This document shows positions 7,204 through 15,502 of a DNA stretch of 16,349 nucleotides, in pieces; position 1 is the first letter of the stretch; each line of letters opens with the position of its first letter. The notes beneath the pieces are model-generated. The model saw only the letters and a list, made by a program, of their open reading frames with translations. It searched no databases and was not told the DNA's origin. The stretch is from contig CAJUCT010000058.1 in assembly GCA_910585015.1 (NCBI GenBank), positions 1-16,349 of the forward strand, written 5' to 3'. This stretch comes from an uncultured Acetatifactor sp. (GTDB lineage Bacteria; Bacillota; Clostridia; Lachnospirales; Lachnospiraceae). Made by a program: the position numbers and the translations under genes.

Positions 7204-9825
7204 ATGGATAGATATACATACACGCTGAACCAGAAGAACCGACAGGAGAAACCGCTCCGCTATTACACCAGGGAGCAGCTGGATCTGATGACCACTTACC
7301 AGCTGCGGGATATCTGTTGGAAAGAGCAGATCCTCAATGGTATACAGGCGCCGTTGGACAAGGAGGAGTTGATTCGGCAGATTCTGCGGTTTAGGGGGCG
7401 AAAGGAAAATCTATATATTCGCGGGCAAAACGATGAGGGACTTCTGCGGCTGGAGGAGCTTTTGCACACGGCGGTAATCCATGCCAATCCACAGGCCATA
7501 AAGGGCTGTGCCAAGATTGTGGCCTATGATGGCCTGGCTGTGGACTATTTTGACCATTTTACCATTGGATACCGGCCAGAAATTGTGTGTACCAATGCCC
7601 TGCTTGTGAGCGGCGGTCAGATCTGCGCTATTTTCCAGGTGGAGCAGTTCGGGGAGAGAACAGACTGCCTGTATCTGACCAAGGCGGCGGATGTAAAATG
7701 CAGGGAATCCTCGGTGAAAAGTTACCAGTTGTACTGTATGGAACGTCCTCTGTCGGAATGGCTTTACCGGTTGTATGAATCGGATTATGACACACTGCCG
7801 GAGCACCTGAATTTCTATATTGTACCAGTGATGGATTTTCAGGTTCGGGAACTTCTGGAGATCCATATGCCGTTGGCTATTGACTTCGGCACCACCAATA
7901 CCACAGCGGGAACCTATCTTGACTCCGGTTATCTGGAAAGGCTGGAGGGAGACCCGGTGCGGGAAACGCTGCGGGAGAACGACGTGAATTATGTGACCTG
8001 GCTCAAGGGCGACGAATGCGGCGGGGAAGAGGAAGTGCCAATTTTTCCCTCAGTGGTGGGAATTACAAGGATAGACGGGCAGCAGGTCCACTATGTGTTT
8101 GGACATGAGGCATCCAGGCTGTTCCAGATGAGTTATATAGACGAGGGATTCTGCGTATTTTACGACATCAAAAGGTGGATCAGCGACCCTGACAAGGAAG
8201 AGGAACTGGTAGACAGGGACGGACACCGCTGTTTTGTGAAGCGGAAGGAAATCATAAGAGCTTTTCTGGAGTACGTCATCTCCTGCGCCACCCAGCGGTT
8301 CAAATGCCGCTTTGACAGCCTACACATATCGGCTCCGGTAAAGCAAAAAAAGCTTTTTGCGGACTTGTATCAGGAAATTTTGCCCGGGTACAAAATCGAA
8401 CGGGAGAATATGCTGGACGAGGGTGTGGCGGTGCTGTACAACTCTATATCCGAACTGATCAAAGCAGGAAATTATCAAGACAGACAGGAACTGCGGGCAT
8501 TGATTATCGACTGCGGGGGAGGAACTACGGATCTTTCCTCCTGCCGCTTTTCCATCCAGAACCAGCGGGTGTCCTATCGGATTGACATAGCTACAGCCTA
8601 TGAGAATGGGGACACGGATTTCGGAGGCAACAACCTGACCTACCGGATTATGGAACTGCTGAAAATTGCCCTGGCGGGGCAGCTGGGGGACGGCCAGGGC
8701 CTATTGCCGGAGGAAATCGTGGAGGGCATGGGAGATGATTTGTTTCGCCGGGTGGACGCGGAGGGTGTCGGAGGTGTCTACAGTCTGCTGGAGGAAGAGT
8801 ATCACAGGGTGGAGGCCGTGATCCCCACTCGATTCCGGGAGTATGAGCATAAGAGCAACAGTGAGTATTATGCTGTAAAAAATAATTTCTACTATCTGTT
8901 CCAGCTGGCGGAGCAGATTAAAAAGACATTCTATGGCAGGGAAGAGATTCTCCGAATTGCTGTATCCGGCATCCTCATAAAGGAGACTGCCACAAAATGC
9001 CTGTTGGCAGACCGCTTTAAGCTATCGGTTCGGGAAGGGGGCCGGCTTAAGGTGCTGAAGGACATACCTACAGTATATTTCAGCATCAATCTGTTGAACC
9101 GGCTGCTGCAGGCGGATATCTATGGGATCGTCAAAAAATTCATAGAAAACGCCTACGAAAGCGGAGAATTGCAGGAGTATTCCATTATGAGACTCACGGG
9201 ACAGTCCTGCAAGATCAATCTGTTCCGGGAGGCTCTCAAGGAGTTTATCCCCGGTAAGATTATTCAATCCTCCAAAAGGGAATGGCGGAGTTCGGGAGAA
9301 CATGAGTTGAAGTTGATGTGTCTGGACGGTGCCATCAAATACATCAAGGACACGAAGTTCGGTTATGCGGATGTGCGCATTGTAAACGAACATGCCGCCT
9401 TCCCCTATATTATAACGGCGGCAACCCACACCGGGGAGGAGAAGGTATTGATCCAGAGCCTGGACAGAAAGAATATACGGGGATATATCTCCAGAAATAT
9501 GGCGGATCTGACCTTGCAGCTGTATCTGAAGGACACTGACAGAAATGTCAGGTATAAATACAACTATTCGGTAAATTCCGAGGACTTTGCGGCCGTGGAA
9601 GCGGAGGAGATTCTAAGCAGATACCCTGGGGAGATTCGGCAGGGGGAGTTGGACACCATTATCAACCGGGAACTAAAATTCTTCGTTCTGGGGGATGAGG
9701 AGAGATGGGGCTTTATGGTGGTGCCGGTGCTGAGAAAGGAGGAGCAGCTGATGCTGGGACCGGATCATTTCTTCCTGTTTGAGACGGACAGCTGGCTGAC
9801 CAATTTCTTTGACGGCACCAAATAA
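7204..9825 (+). CDS. Hsp70/actin-fold ATPase with SAP-like N-terminal domain
   Basis: A large (873-residue) soluble protein with an unusual layout. Residues about 20-65 look like a SAP/helix-extended-loop-helix motif (YTREQLDLMTTYQLRDIC then LDKEELIRQIL), followed by an uncharacterised domain to about 218. An Hsp70-type nucleotide-binding domain then begins: phosphate-1 motif IDFGTTNTT at 226-234, phosphate-2 motif LIIDCGGGTTDLS at 433-445, a D-F-G-G-N-N segment near 477, and an adenosine-type motif RLTGQSCKI at 663-671. The usual Hsp70 substrate-binding domain is not recognisable; the last 170 residues form a different beta-rich region. ATP hydrolysis driving assembly, disassembly or folding of the neighbouring machinery is the likely job, with the J protein at 991-1392 as co-chaperone. 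DNA binding by the SAP-like region is possible but unproven, and such helices can also bind protein. Confidence 0.82.
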   Translation: MDRYTYTLNQKNRQEKPLRYYTREQLDLMTTYQLRDICWKEQILNGIQAPLDKEELIRQILRFRGRKENLYIRGQNDEGLLRLEELLHTAVIHANPQAIKGCAKIVAYDGLAVDYFDHFTIGYRPEIVCTNALLVSGGQICAIFQVEQFGERTDCLYLTKAADVKCRESSVKSYQLYCMERPLSEWLYRLYESDYDTLPEHLNFYIVPVMDFQVRELLEIHMPLAIDFGTTNTTAGTYLDSGYLERLEGDPVRETLRENDVNYVTWLKGDECGGEEEVPIFPSVVGITRIDGQQVHYVFGHEASRLFQMSYIDEGFCVFYDIKRWISDPDKEEELVDRDGHRCFVKRKEIIRAFLEYVISCATQRFKCRFDSLHISAPVKQKKLFADLYQEILPGYKIERENMLDEGVAVLYNSISELIKAGNYQDRQELRALIIDCGGGTTDLSSCRFSIQNQRVSYRIDIATAYENGDTDFGGNNLTYRIMELLKIALAGQLGDGQGLLPEEIVEGMGDDLFRRVDAEGVGGVYSLLEEEYHRVEAVIPTRFREYEHKSNSEYYAVKNNFYYLFQLAEQIKKTFYGREEILRIAVSGILIKETATKCLLADRFKLSVREGGRLKVLKDIPTVYFSINLLNRLLQADIYGIVKKFIENAYESGELQEYSIMRLTGQSCKINLFREALKEFIPGKIIQSSKREWRSSGEHELKLMCLDGAIKYIKDTKFGYADVRIVNEHAAFPYIITAATHTGEEKVLIQSLDRKNIRGYISRNMADLTLQLYLKDTDRNVRYKYNYSVNSEDFAAVEAEEILSRYPGEIRQGELDTIINRELKFFVLGDEERWGFMVVPVLRKEEQLMLGPDHFFLFETDSWLTNFFDGTK

Positions 9826-9860
9826 GGAATTTGGCGGAAAACTAAACGGAGGATTTCTAT

Positions 9861-10637
9861 ATGCTGGTACAGACGATTCCCTTGTTTCAGGATGCCCATC
9901 TGCTGCGGCGGGGCATGCTGGAGGCACTGTCGGATTATACTTTTTTATTTCAGGAATATATGTACAAAGGATACGGGGATGGAATCCTGGCGGGCTGTGA
10001 ACTGACTGCCACAGAGGATGTCATTATTCTGGGCAAAGGGGTTCTGCTGTTTGAAAACAGACCCTACCTGTTAAAGGAACCGATGATGGCGGCCTATCAT
10101 CCCACCAATAATCTGACGGTGCTGAAACTGATGTTTTTTGATGAAATGCGGGATCCCAATTATATTTACCGGGAGATGGAACTTATATTTTCGGAGCAGA
10201 CTCATATGCGGAAGGGGGAGATGGAATTGTGTCGTTTCACCCTGCAGGAGGGAGCTAGGCTTCGATACCAGTACCGGGACTTTGAGGACAGGGACACCAT
10301 ATATGACACCATGAACAGAGTGCACGTACCCTATGCCTCCTTGGGCGGCAGTACATTATCTCCAGAGATAACCAGGAGTTTCGCGGCGGAGATGTTGGAA
10401 CTTTCTTCTATCACGGACTATGACGCTCTGTTCTGTACACAGATCCTGGGGCAGAACCACCCCCTGGGGCCGGAGGCCCTGAGAGCCTATCTCAGGCGGA
10501 AGGGAACGGAAGAATTTATCGGGGAGACAAACCACGAACTTTATATGGGGCTGGCGGATATCCTGAGAAAAGCCGGGGGGGAGCACAGGCCCCAGGAGAC
10601 AGAGCGCAGGAAGAAATGGAGGGTTACAGTTGAGTGA
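9861..10637 (+). CDS. Possible baseplate-associated protein
   Basis: A 258-residue soluble protein with a good ACGGAGGA ribosome binding site. Near residues 30-70 it shows the pattern of a small domain common at the start of phage baseplate and fibre proteins: a short helix with aromatics, then G-x-L-x-G-C-E-L-x-x-x-E-D-V-I-I-L-G-K-G, then an N-R-P-Y-L turn (G-x-L-x-G followed by a beta strand, a Gly turn and an 'own it here' strand). The middle is beta-rich and the last 90 residues are helical and charged. Its position directly before the PAAR-like and VgrG genes supports a baseplate, TssK-like or fibre-shoulder role. This is inference; no exact family is recognised. Its last eight bases overlap the start of the next gene, implying coupled translation. 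Confidence 0.6.
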   Translation: MLVQTIPLFQDAHLLRRGMLEALSDYTFLFQEYMYKGYGDGILAGCELTATEDVIILGKGVLLFENRPYLLKEPMMAAYHPTNNLTVLKLMFFDEMRDPNYIYREMELIFSEQTHMRKGEMELCRFTLQEGARLRYQYRDFEDRDTIYDTMNRVHVPYASLGGSTLSPEITRSFAAEMLELSSITDYDALFCTQILGQNHPLGPEALRAYLRRKGTEEFIGETNHELYMGLADILRKAGGEHRPQETERRKKWRVTVE

Positions 10638-11967
10638 GTATGGCGAGGGCAATATGGGACAGGACAGCGGAGACGGCGGACTGAATGAAAACGGATATGT
10701 ACACCGTTTAATGCGTATACGCTGTTCCCACGGAAGCATTGACAATTATATAAATATCCCGACGGATCACGGAGTCATGGCCGGGGAGGATCAGCAGCCC
10801 CTGCTGAACGCAAATGATCATATAGCGGGGCAAAATGTAATTCACTTTGGAAAATGTGACTCTGATGAAAACCCGGAGCGGGTATTCCGCAAGGCTCTGG
10901 TGGGCAGTCTGTTGGGAGGTCCATTGCTGGGGGGCCTGGTGTCGGATGTTTTGGAAAAGACAGGCATTATGAGTTTTGACTGCAAGCCCAAGACCGATGA
11001 AGTCTGGGAGGAGACCAATGACAGGAACATTTTGGACGGCGCGCCGGCCTTGCTGATGAAGAGTTGCCTGACCTGCCGTTATGGCGGTATCATCACCCTT
11101 GTGCCCCTGGATGAATATCCCCAGGAAAATGAGGACCAGGGACAGGAGGAAGAAACGCCGGAAGAGGAAAAGCACGACTATGTCAAGGAGGAGACAGACG
11201 CGGTTCTGGAGGCGGCTATGGAAAGAATCGCTTCCACCGGAGAGCAGGGGGAGCAGGCCGTACAGGAGGCGCAGATGTATATGGCTGCAGCGGCGACGGC
11301 CGGCACGGCAACGGAGGCCGCCAGCACCTGCGGCTCTATGGGGGACTATTTCCCTATGACTTTTGGCCCTGTATGGATGCAGGCCATTCTGTGCTCCTCA
11401 CAGCAGAGGGAGGAGAATTATGCACACAACCAGTCCATTCCGCTTGCGGGACCGTTTTTGGACAGTGCGGGCATGATTGTCAGCCAGGGACTTATGGATG
11501 CGTTCAAGATCAATCATTTTACAGTGGCCCAGGCTGGTGGCGGGGCAGTTGCGGTCTACAATGCCTGCAAGCTGCTGAAGGGGGAGGAGACGCCGCCCTT
11601 CGCGGACATCGTCTATGACATGGAACCCAGCGGGTTCTTAAGCAACGCTTTCGGCATGATGCCCTGTGGGATCGCCAATTACTTCGTCCGGGAGGGGTAT
11701 CAGGTGGAACTGGAGGTGTCAGACCTTGACGAAAAGATGCGGAAGGCAGGCGCAGGGGTGCTTATGTACGCGGCTTCCGGTCTGGTCCGCTGTGTGACCT
11801 GCAACAAGACGGAGGGGGAAAACTTTGCGTTCTACAACCTGCCCGAAGGTATGGCGGAGGCGGTTCAGACCATAGATACTTTCAAGCGTCAGGTCATGGC
11901 GAAGGGGGCGCTTACTCTGCTGGGAATGACGGTTTCCGACAAAGAAAAAACGGAGTTGGAGGATTAA
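10630..11967 (+). CDS. DUF4280 PAAR-like spike-tip protein with C-terminal peptidase-like domain
   Basis: A 445-residue two-domain protein. Residues about 23-160 match the DUF4280 PAAR-like family: an early R-C-S-H-G-S, a Q-x-Q-P-L-L-N-A-N-D-like run, N-V-I-H-F-G-K-C at 69-76, a Gly/Leu-rich stretch, D-C-K-P, and I-L-D-G-A-P-A-L-L closing with C146-x2-C149-R-Y-G-G-I. Such proteins cap the VgrG spike and often carry effectors. An acidic linker (160-190) and an Ala-rich helical stretch (190-232) follow. The C-terminal domain (about 265-430) has the outline of a C39/papain-like peptidase: Q301-A-G-G-G-A-V-A-V-Y-N-A at the usual Q...CG position, then N-F-A-F-Y at the usual His strand. Both the nucleophile Cys and the His appear replaced, so it is likely inactive or a binding domain. 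The TTG start at 10630 has GGAGGG seven bases upstream; ATG at 10654 is an alternative. Confidence 0.85.
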   Translation: MSEYGEGNMGQDSGDGGLNENGYVHRLMRIRCSHGSIDNYINIPTDHGVMAGEDQQPLLNANDHIAGQNVIHFGKCDSDENPERVFRKALVGSLLGGPLLGGLVSDVLEKTGIMSFDCKPKTDEVWEETNDRNILDGAPALLMKSCLTCRYGGIITLVPLDEYPQENEDQGQEEETPEEEKHDYVKEETDAVLEAAMERIASTGEQGEQAVQEAQMYMAAAATAGTATEAASTCGSMGDYFPMTFGPVWMQAILCSSQQREENYAHNQSIPLAGPFLDSAGMIVSQGLMDAFKINHFTVAQAGGGAVAVYNACKLLKGEETPPFADIVYDMEPSGFLSNAFGMMPCGIANYFVREGYQVELEVSDLDEKMRKAGAGVLMYAASGLVRCVTCNKTEGENFAFYNLPEGMAEAVQTIDTFKRQVMAKGALTLLGMTVSDKEKTELED

Positions 11968-11970
11968 AAG

Positions 11971-12588
11971 ATGATATATACCGATGAAGCCATATTACAG
12001 GCGAGAAAGCAGATGGAGAGAAACGAAAAGGAACGGCATTCCGAGAAGGTCATCAAGGCGGAATTGGAGCAGTCCATCTATGACGAGGAGGTGGCCATAT
12101 TCCACATTCCTGTGCGTTTTGAGGACAAGGCCCTGTTGGACGGAAAAGTCACCATGCGCCTGCCCGGGGATTTTACCCCCAGGACCAGGGAGGAAATTGA
12201 ACGGGTGTACTTTATGGGGAACAGTCCGCAGTATGTATACAGCAATTCCTATCTGGATTTTGCGCTGGCACTGAATTGGACCAGCCATGAAGTACCGGAG
12301 GATCTGTTATTTGACGCAGCCAAAAATGTCCGCTATATGATGGAGCGGGTGGGTCCTAAGATGCGCTTTCTGGGGGAGGAGAAGCTGGACCGGGAAGAGG
12401 GAAAGATGGTGCTGTTCAAGCTGCTGGCCAATGCTATCGACGGCGTCAGTTACATGAATATGTTCTGTACCTGCGTGGAGGGGAGAATGCTGATGGGCAC
12501 CTTATCCTTTGATCAGAAGCTAAGCAAAAGACTGGCGCCGCTGACAGATGAGATCGTCAAATCACTTCGCGTTACGAAGGAGGATTAA
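11971..12588 (+). CDS. DcrB/DUF1795-like protein (possible Eag-type effector chaperone)
   Basis: A 205-residue cytoplasmic protein. After a charged helical N-terminus (about 1-38) the rest resembles the DcrB/DUF1795 fold: I-F-H-I-P-V-R-F near 42-49, M-R-L-P-G-D-F near 62-68, a long central helix at about 114-122, a strand pair M-N-M-F-C-T-C...G-R-M-L-M-G-T-L-S-F, and a closing helix D-E-I-V-K-S-L. In type VI systems, DUF1795 proteins of the Eag family chaperone the N-terminus of effectors and help load them on VgrG. Its place between the PAAR-like gene and the VgrG gene, with AGGAGG before the ATG and only three bases from the previous stop, fits that role well. The family match is by pattern and was not confirmed by alignment; no signal peptide is seen, unlike the lipoprotein DcrB. 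Confidence 0.72.
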   Translation: MIYTDEAILQARKQMERNEKERHSEKVIKAELEQSIYDEEVAIFHIPVRFEDKALLDGKVTMRLPGDFTPRTREEIERVYFMGNSPQYVYSNSYLDFALALNWTSHEVPEDLLFDAAKNVRYMMERVGPKMRFLGEEKLDREEGKMVLFKLLANAIDGVSYMNMFCTCVEGRMLMGTLSFDQKLSKRLAPLTDEIVKSLRVTKED

Positions 12589-12593
12589 TAAGT

Positions 12594-13943
12594 ATGGATA
12601 CCATCACATATGAAAACATAGAGATAAATGGGATTCCTTTCCACAAGATCGGGAAGCTCCACATTCAGCACACGGTAAATGACCATGGCTACTGCCATAT
12701 CGAGGGAGAGATGGCTGAGGAGCAGGCCAGAGACATTATACAGAGGGTGGACGAAAGATTTGCCCTGAAGATCAAGGCCAAAGCAGAGGGCCAGCCCTCT
12801 GTGTTGTTTTATGGCAATGTCCAGAAGATCTCCATGGAGCAGGGCAACAGTTATGCTTCTCTGGTGGTGGATGGGATCACCTCCAGTGGGAAGATCGACA
12901 GGGCGAAGGCCAACAAGACCTATCAAAATACCACCCAGACTCATGAGCAGCTGCTAAACGGCATGTTGGGAAAGAGAGGGAGCGTTCAGGTATTGGCTTC
13001 TGATAAGCCGGTGAACAGTTTTATCATACAATGCGATGAAACCGACTGGGAATTCATTATCCGTATGGCCTCCCGACTGGGAGCGCCTGCCAGCGTCAAC
13101 ATCCTATCCTCCAAGCCGCAAATCTACATCGGGATTCCGCCAGAGGGAAGGACCGTGCAGGTGGATACGGCATCCTTTGGCTCTTACAAGGACGTGATGG
13201 GGAGCGGCGGCGCCTCTCAGAGCGCCCGTACATACGCCTATGCCTACCTGGGAGACCGTATTGTGCTGAATGGAAAAGGCTATCGCATCAAGTCCATGCA
13301 GGCCGATCTGGTGGACGGCCTGCTGGAATGTACTTATGGCTTCAGCGCTCCCACTGGCTTTTCCGTGCCCCAGGTGGCCAACGGCGGCGTCTCGGGAAGG
13401 ATGCTTCGGGGAATTGTTAAGAAGGTGGAGGCCGACAAGGTACAGGTACATTTTACGTCGGTGGATTCCTCCTATGACGAGGGAGGCGACTGCTGGTTCC
13501 CTTATTCCACAGCCTACTCATCCCAGGATGGCAGCGGCTGGTACAGTATGCCCGCCGAGAATGACGAGGTGAGGGTGTTCTTTCCCTCCGGCGATGAGGG
13601 AGAAGCTTTTGCAGCCGGAGCGGTAGCCAAAAATGTGCGGGCCAATGTGAAGGACAAGGCGTGGAGCGGCATCAACGGCAAGGAGATACTGATGACGGCG
13701 GACGGTTTGGTGATCACCTGCAAGGATCAGAAGATCTACATAAAACTGTCCGATGAGACAGGCATATCCATTATCTCAGATCAGAACATAAATGTAACTT
13801 CCGGCTCCAATGTAAATATCTCCGCCGGTGACACCATTAAAATCCTGGCGGAGAATGAGGTGGTGGTCGGCACCGCGGAGTCCCACATCAACCTGAGAAA
13901 AGAGGGCATCAGCGCCACTGGTAACAACATCGTTATGATTTGA
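12594..13943 (+). CDS. VgrG-type spike protein
   Basis: A 449-residue protein with the architecture of VgrG/gp5-gp27 spikes. The N-terminal part (about 1-255) resembles the phage late-control D/gp27 hub, with H-E-Q-L-L near 117 and D-W-E-F-I-I-R-M-A near 151-159, typical of the family. Residues about 268-345 form the OB-fold (gp5-N) domain, with C-W-F-P-Y-S-T-A-Y and the aromatic G-W-Y-S-M-P turn followed by E-V-R-V-F-F-P-S-G-D. The C-terminal region (about 360-449) is a short repetitive beta-helix (I-x-V-x-x-G-S-N-V-N-I-S type), the needle. There is no C-terminal effector extension, so cargo is likely separate. The trimer is expected to sit at the tip of the tube and carry the PAAR-like protein encoded two genes upstream. 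AAGGAGGA precedes the ATG. This is one of the firmest calls in the window. Confidence 0.9.
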   Translation: MDTITYENIEINGIPFHKIGKLHIQHTVNDHGYCHIEGEMAEEQARDIIQRVDERFALKIKAKAEGQPSVLFYGNVQKISMEQGNSYASLVVDGITSSGKIDRAKANKTYQNTTQTHEQLLNGMLGKRGSVQVLASDKPVNSFIIQCDETDWEFIIRMASRLGAPASVNILSSKPQIYIGIPPEGRTVQVDTASFGSYKDVMGSGGASQSARTYAYAYLGDRIVLNGKGYRIKSMQADLVDGLLECTYGFSAPTGFSVPQVANGGVSGRMLRGIVKKVEADKVQVHFTSVDSSYDEGGDCWFPYSTAYSSQDGSGWYSMPAENDEVRVFFPSGDEGEAFAAGAVAKNVRANVKDKAWSGINGKEILMTADGLVITCKDQKIYIKLSDETGISIISDQNINVTSGSNVNISAGDTIKILAENEVVVGTAESHINLRKEGISATGNNIVMI

Positions 13944-13954
13944 GGAGGGCGGCA

Positions 13955-14947
13955 ATGGAGGAAATCAATTTCAGGGAGATTTTCAGGGAGACCTGCTATA
14001 TTCCCGCCCTTCGGAACCTGGTGGAGACTTCCAGCGCGGAGATTGCCAGGGATATGGGCCAGGCGACGGAGGCATTCCTGGCCCCATTGGGGGCGTTTCT
14101 GGGATTGCTTCTGGAGCATCAGGACCGGGGGAGCGTCCCTGCGGCCAGGCGGCTGGGCATCTCCTTTCTGAGGACATCCCTATATCTGGGAAAGCCTACT
14201 CTGCTGGTGGAGGCATATGAAAACCTTCCCTTTCTGGAAAAGCCTGTCATGGGCTGTGAACTGAGCGGGGCATGGATGTTTCCCGGCTGGGATGCTTTTC
14301 GGGAGGAACTGGACGAGAATATCCGGCAGCAATCCCTGGGCCGCTATGTGCGTTCACCGGAACGGAAAGCCTATGAGGCGGAGGCGGTATCCATCCTTCT
14401 GCGGCGGCTGGCCATGCCCATGAAATATATGATAAGAGGTCTGGAATATAAGAGTATATGGAGCCGGCTGGCAGATATGGAAGGCTTTGGCATCTCATAC
14501 GGAGAGTATATGGACTGGCAGTTTCCTCTGATGGAGATCAAGGGGGAGGTGGATCTGTTTCTGTGCGATGAGAAGGAGGATCTGACCTTTCGCAGGTTTC
14601 AGGGACTGCATTATGTAAACAAGGAATTTGGACCACGGGAACTGGATGATTGTGTTTTCAGGGACTGCACCTTTCAAAATGCGGACTTTACGGGTACAAA
14701 GCTTCGCAATGTGCGCTTTATCCAATGCGTCTTTGAGGACTGCCGTTTTGAGGATGTGGAACTGATGGGAAGCTCTTTTCTGTCCAGCCGCCTGAGGGGG
14801 GTATGCTTTAGGAAGTGCAGCCTTTTGCCTAAAGCGCCCTACTACAGTCCGGCAGATTACAAATGGAGCCTGCTGGAGGAAGTGGAATGGCAGGAGACGG
14901 AAACAGTAGATTCCCTGTTTGTGGACTGTCAGCGTTTCAACGCATAA
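13955..14947 (+). CDS. Pentapeptide-repeat protein with helical N-terminal domain
   Basis: A 330-residue protein. Residues 1-220 are helix-rich and not recognised, with aromatic segments such as E-Y-M-D-W-Q-F near 184-190. Residues about 230-290 carry pentapeptide repeats with Phe or Leu at the central position (C-V-F-R-D, C-T-F-Q-N, A-D-F-T-G, T-K-L-R-N, V-R-F-I-Q, C-V-F-E-D and more), forming a small right-handed quadrilateral beta-helix. The ATG at 13955 is used because AGGAGG lies six bases upstream. A TTG at 13940 would put that AGGAGG inside the coding region, so it is rejected. The gene follows VgrG closely and may be a structural adaptor, effector or effector-binding protein. Pentapeptide-repeat proteins serve many roles, and none is shown here. 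Confidence 0.8.
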   Translation: MEEINFREIFRETCYIPALRNLVETSSAEIARDMGQATEAFLAPLGAFLGLLLEHQDRGSVPAARRLGISFLRTSLYLGKPTLLVEAYENLPFLEKPVMGCELSGAWMFPGWDAFREELDENIRQQSLGRYVRSPERKAYEAEAVSILLRRLAMPMKYMIRGLEYKSIWSRLADMEGFGISYGEYMDWQFPLMEIKGEVDLFLCDEKEDLTFRRFQGLHYVNKEFGPRELDDCVFRDCTFQNADFTGTKLRNVRFIQCVFEDCRFEDVELMGSSFLSSRLRGVCFRKCSLLPKAPYYSPADYKWSLLEEVEWQETETVDSLFVDCQRFNA

Positions 14948-14965
14948 GAACGAGGAGCAAAGTAT

Positions 14966-15499
14966 ATGAAGTATTTCATGGTGTCACAGGACAAGGCGCT
15001 CTCCAATGTGATAGCGCCGGAAAAACTTGACAGTTCCCTTTACAGGGACGGGGCATCCAAGAAGGAATTTGACGGGGTGCAGAGCATGATTGTAACCTAC
15101 TTTGACAATTCCCAGGAGTTGGAAAAGCCGGATATTCTATATACCCCCGCATTCCTGGTGTCGGATAAACTCAAAAAGCTGCTCCGGGCTTTTGATCCCA
15201 AGATGAAGTGCAAGGGCATACGCTGCTATCCTCATGAGGTGGAGGACCCGGAGGCCCTGCTTTACTGGTGGCCCTGGATTCCCAGGGTGAAGTGTCTCAG
15301 CGAACAGACAGCCAAGTATCCCACGGGCCTGGTGGAGCATCTGGTAGTGGTGGAAAGCAGGCTGCAGGACAGGCCCATGCTGATGGTGGACGGAACCATT
15401 GAGACCATAGTGCTGGTATCTCTGGAACTGGCGGAGGCCATGCTGCGGCACGGGCTATGGGGTATGGACTATACTCCTGTGGATATGGAGAGGAGATAG
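14966..15499 (+). CDS. Small protein resembling the Imm11/DUF1629 fold
   Basis: A 177-residue soluble protein. Its opening (MKYFMVSQDKALSNV), the middle I-L-Y-T-P-A-F-L-V-S-D-K-L-K-K-L-L and the ending S-L-E-L-A-E-A-M-L-R-H-G-L-W-G-M-D-Y-T resemble the layout of Imm11/DUF1629 proteins (strand, then 'L-V-S-x-K-L' helix, then a 'G-x-x-G-x-x-F' end), a family that includes toxin immunity proteins. This is a pattern resemblance, not a confirmed hit. If right, it could guard against a cognate effector. The pentapeptide-repeat and PAAR-fusion proteins next to it are then candidates for that effector, although neither shows a toxic motif. It could equally be a structural accessory. The start has GAGGAGC seven bases upstream and lies 18 bases after the previous stop. 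Confidence 0.65.
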   Translation: MKYFMVSQDKALSNVIAPEKLDSSLYRDGASKKEFDGVQSMIVTYFDNSQELEKPDILYTPAFLVSDKLKKLLRAFDPKMKCKGIRCYPHEVEDPEALLYWWPWIPRVKCLSEQTAKYPTGLVEHLVVVESRLQDRPMLMVDGTIETIVLVSLELAEAMLRHGLWGMDYTPVDMERR

Positions 15500-15502
15500 G
15501 GG

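Noticed and set aside
7263..7400. SAP-like segment taken as proof that the Hsp70-like protein binds DNA
   Set aside because: Short helix-loop-helix segments of this type also mediate protein contacts. No other DNA-binding feature is present, so I report only the resemblance.
13940..13954. TTG start for the pentapeptide-repeat protein
   Set aside because: The AGGAGG site for the ATG at 13955 would lie inside the coding region, which fits only the ATG.
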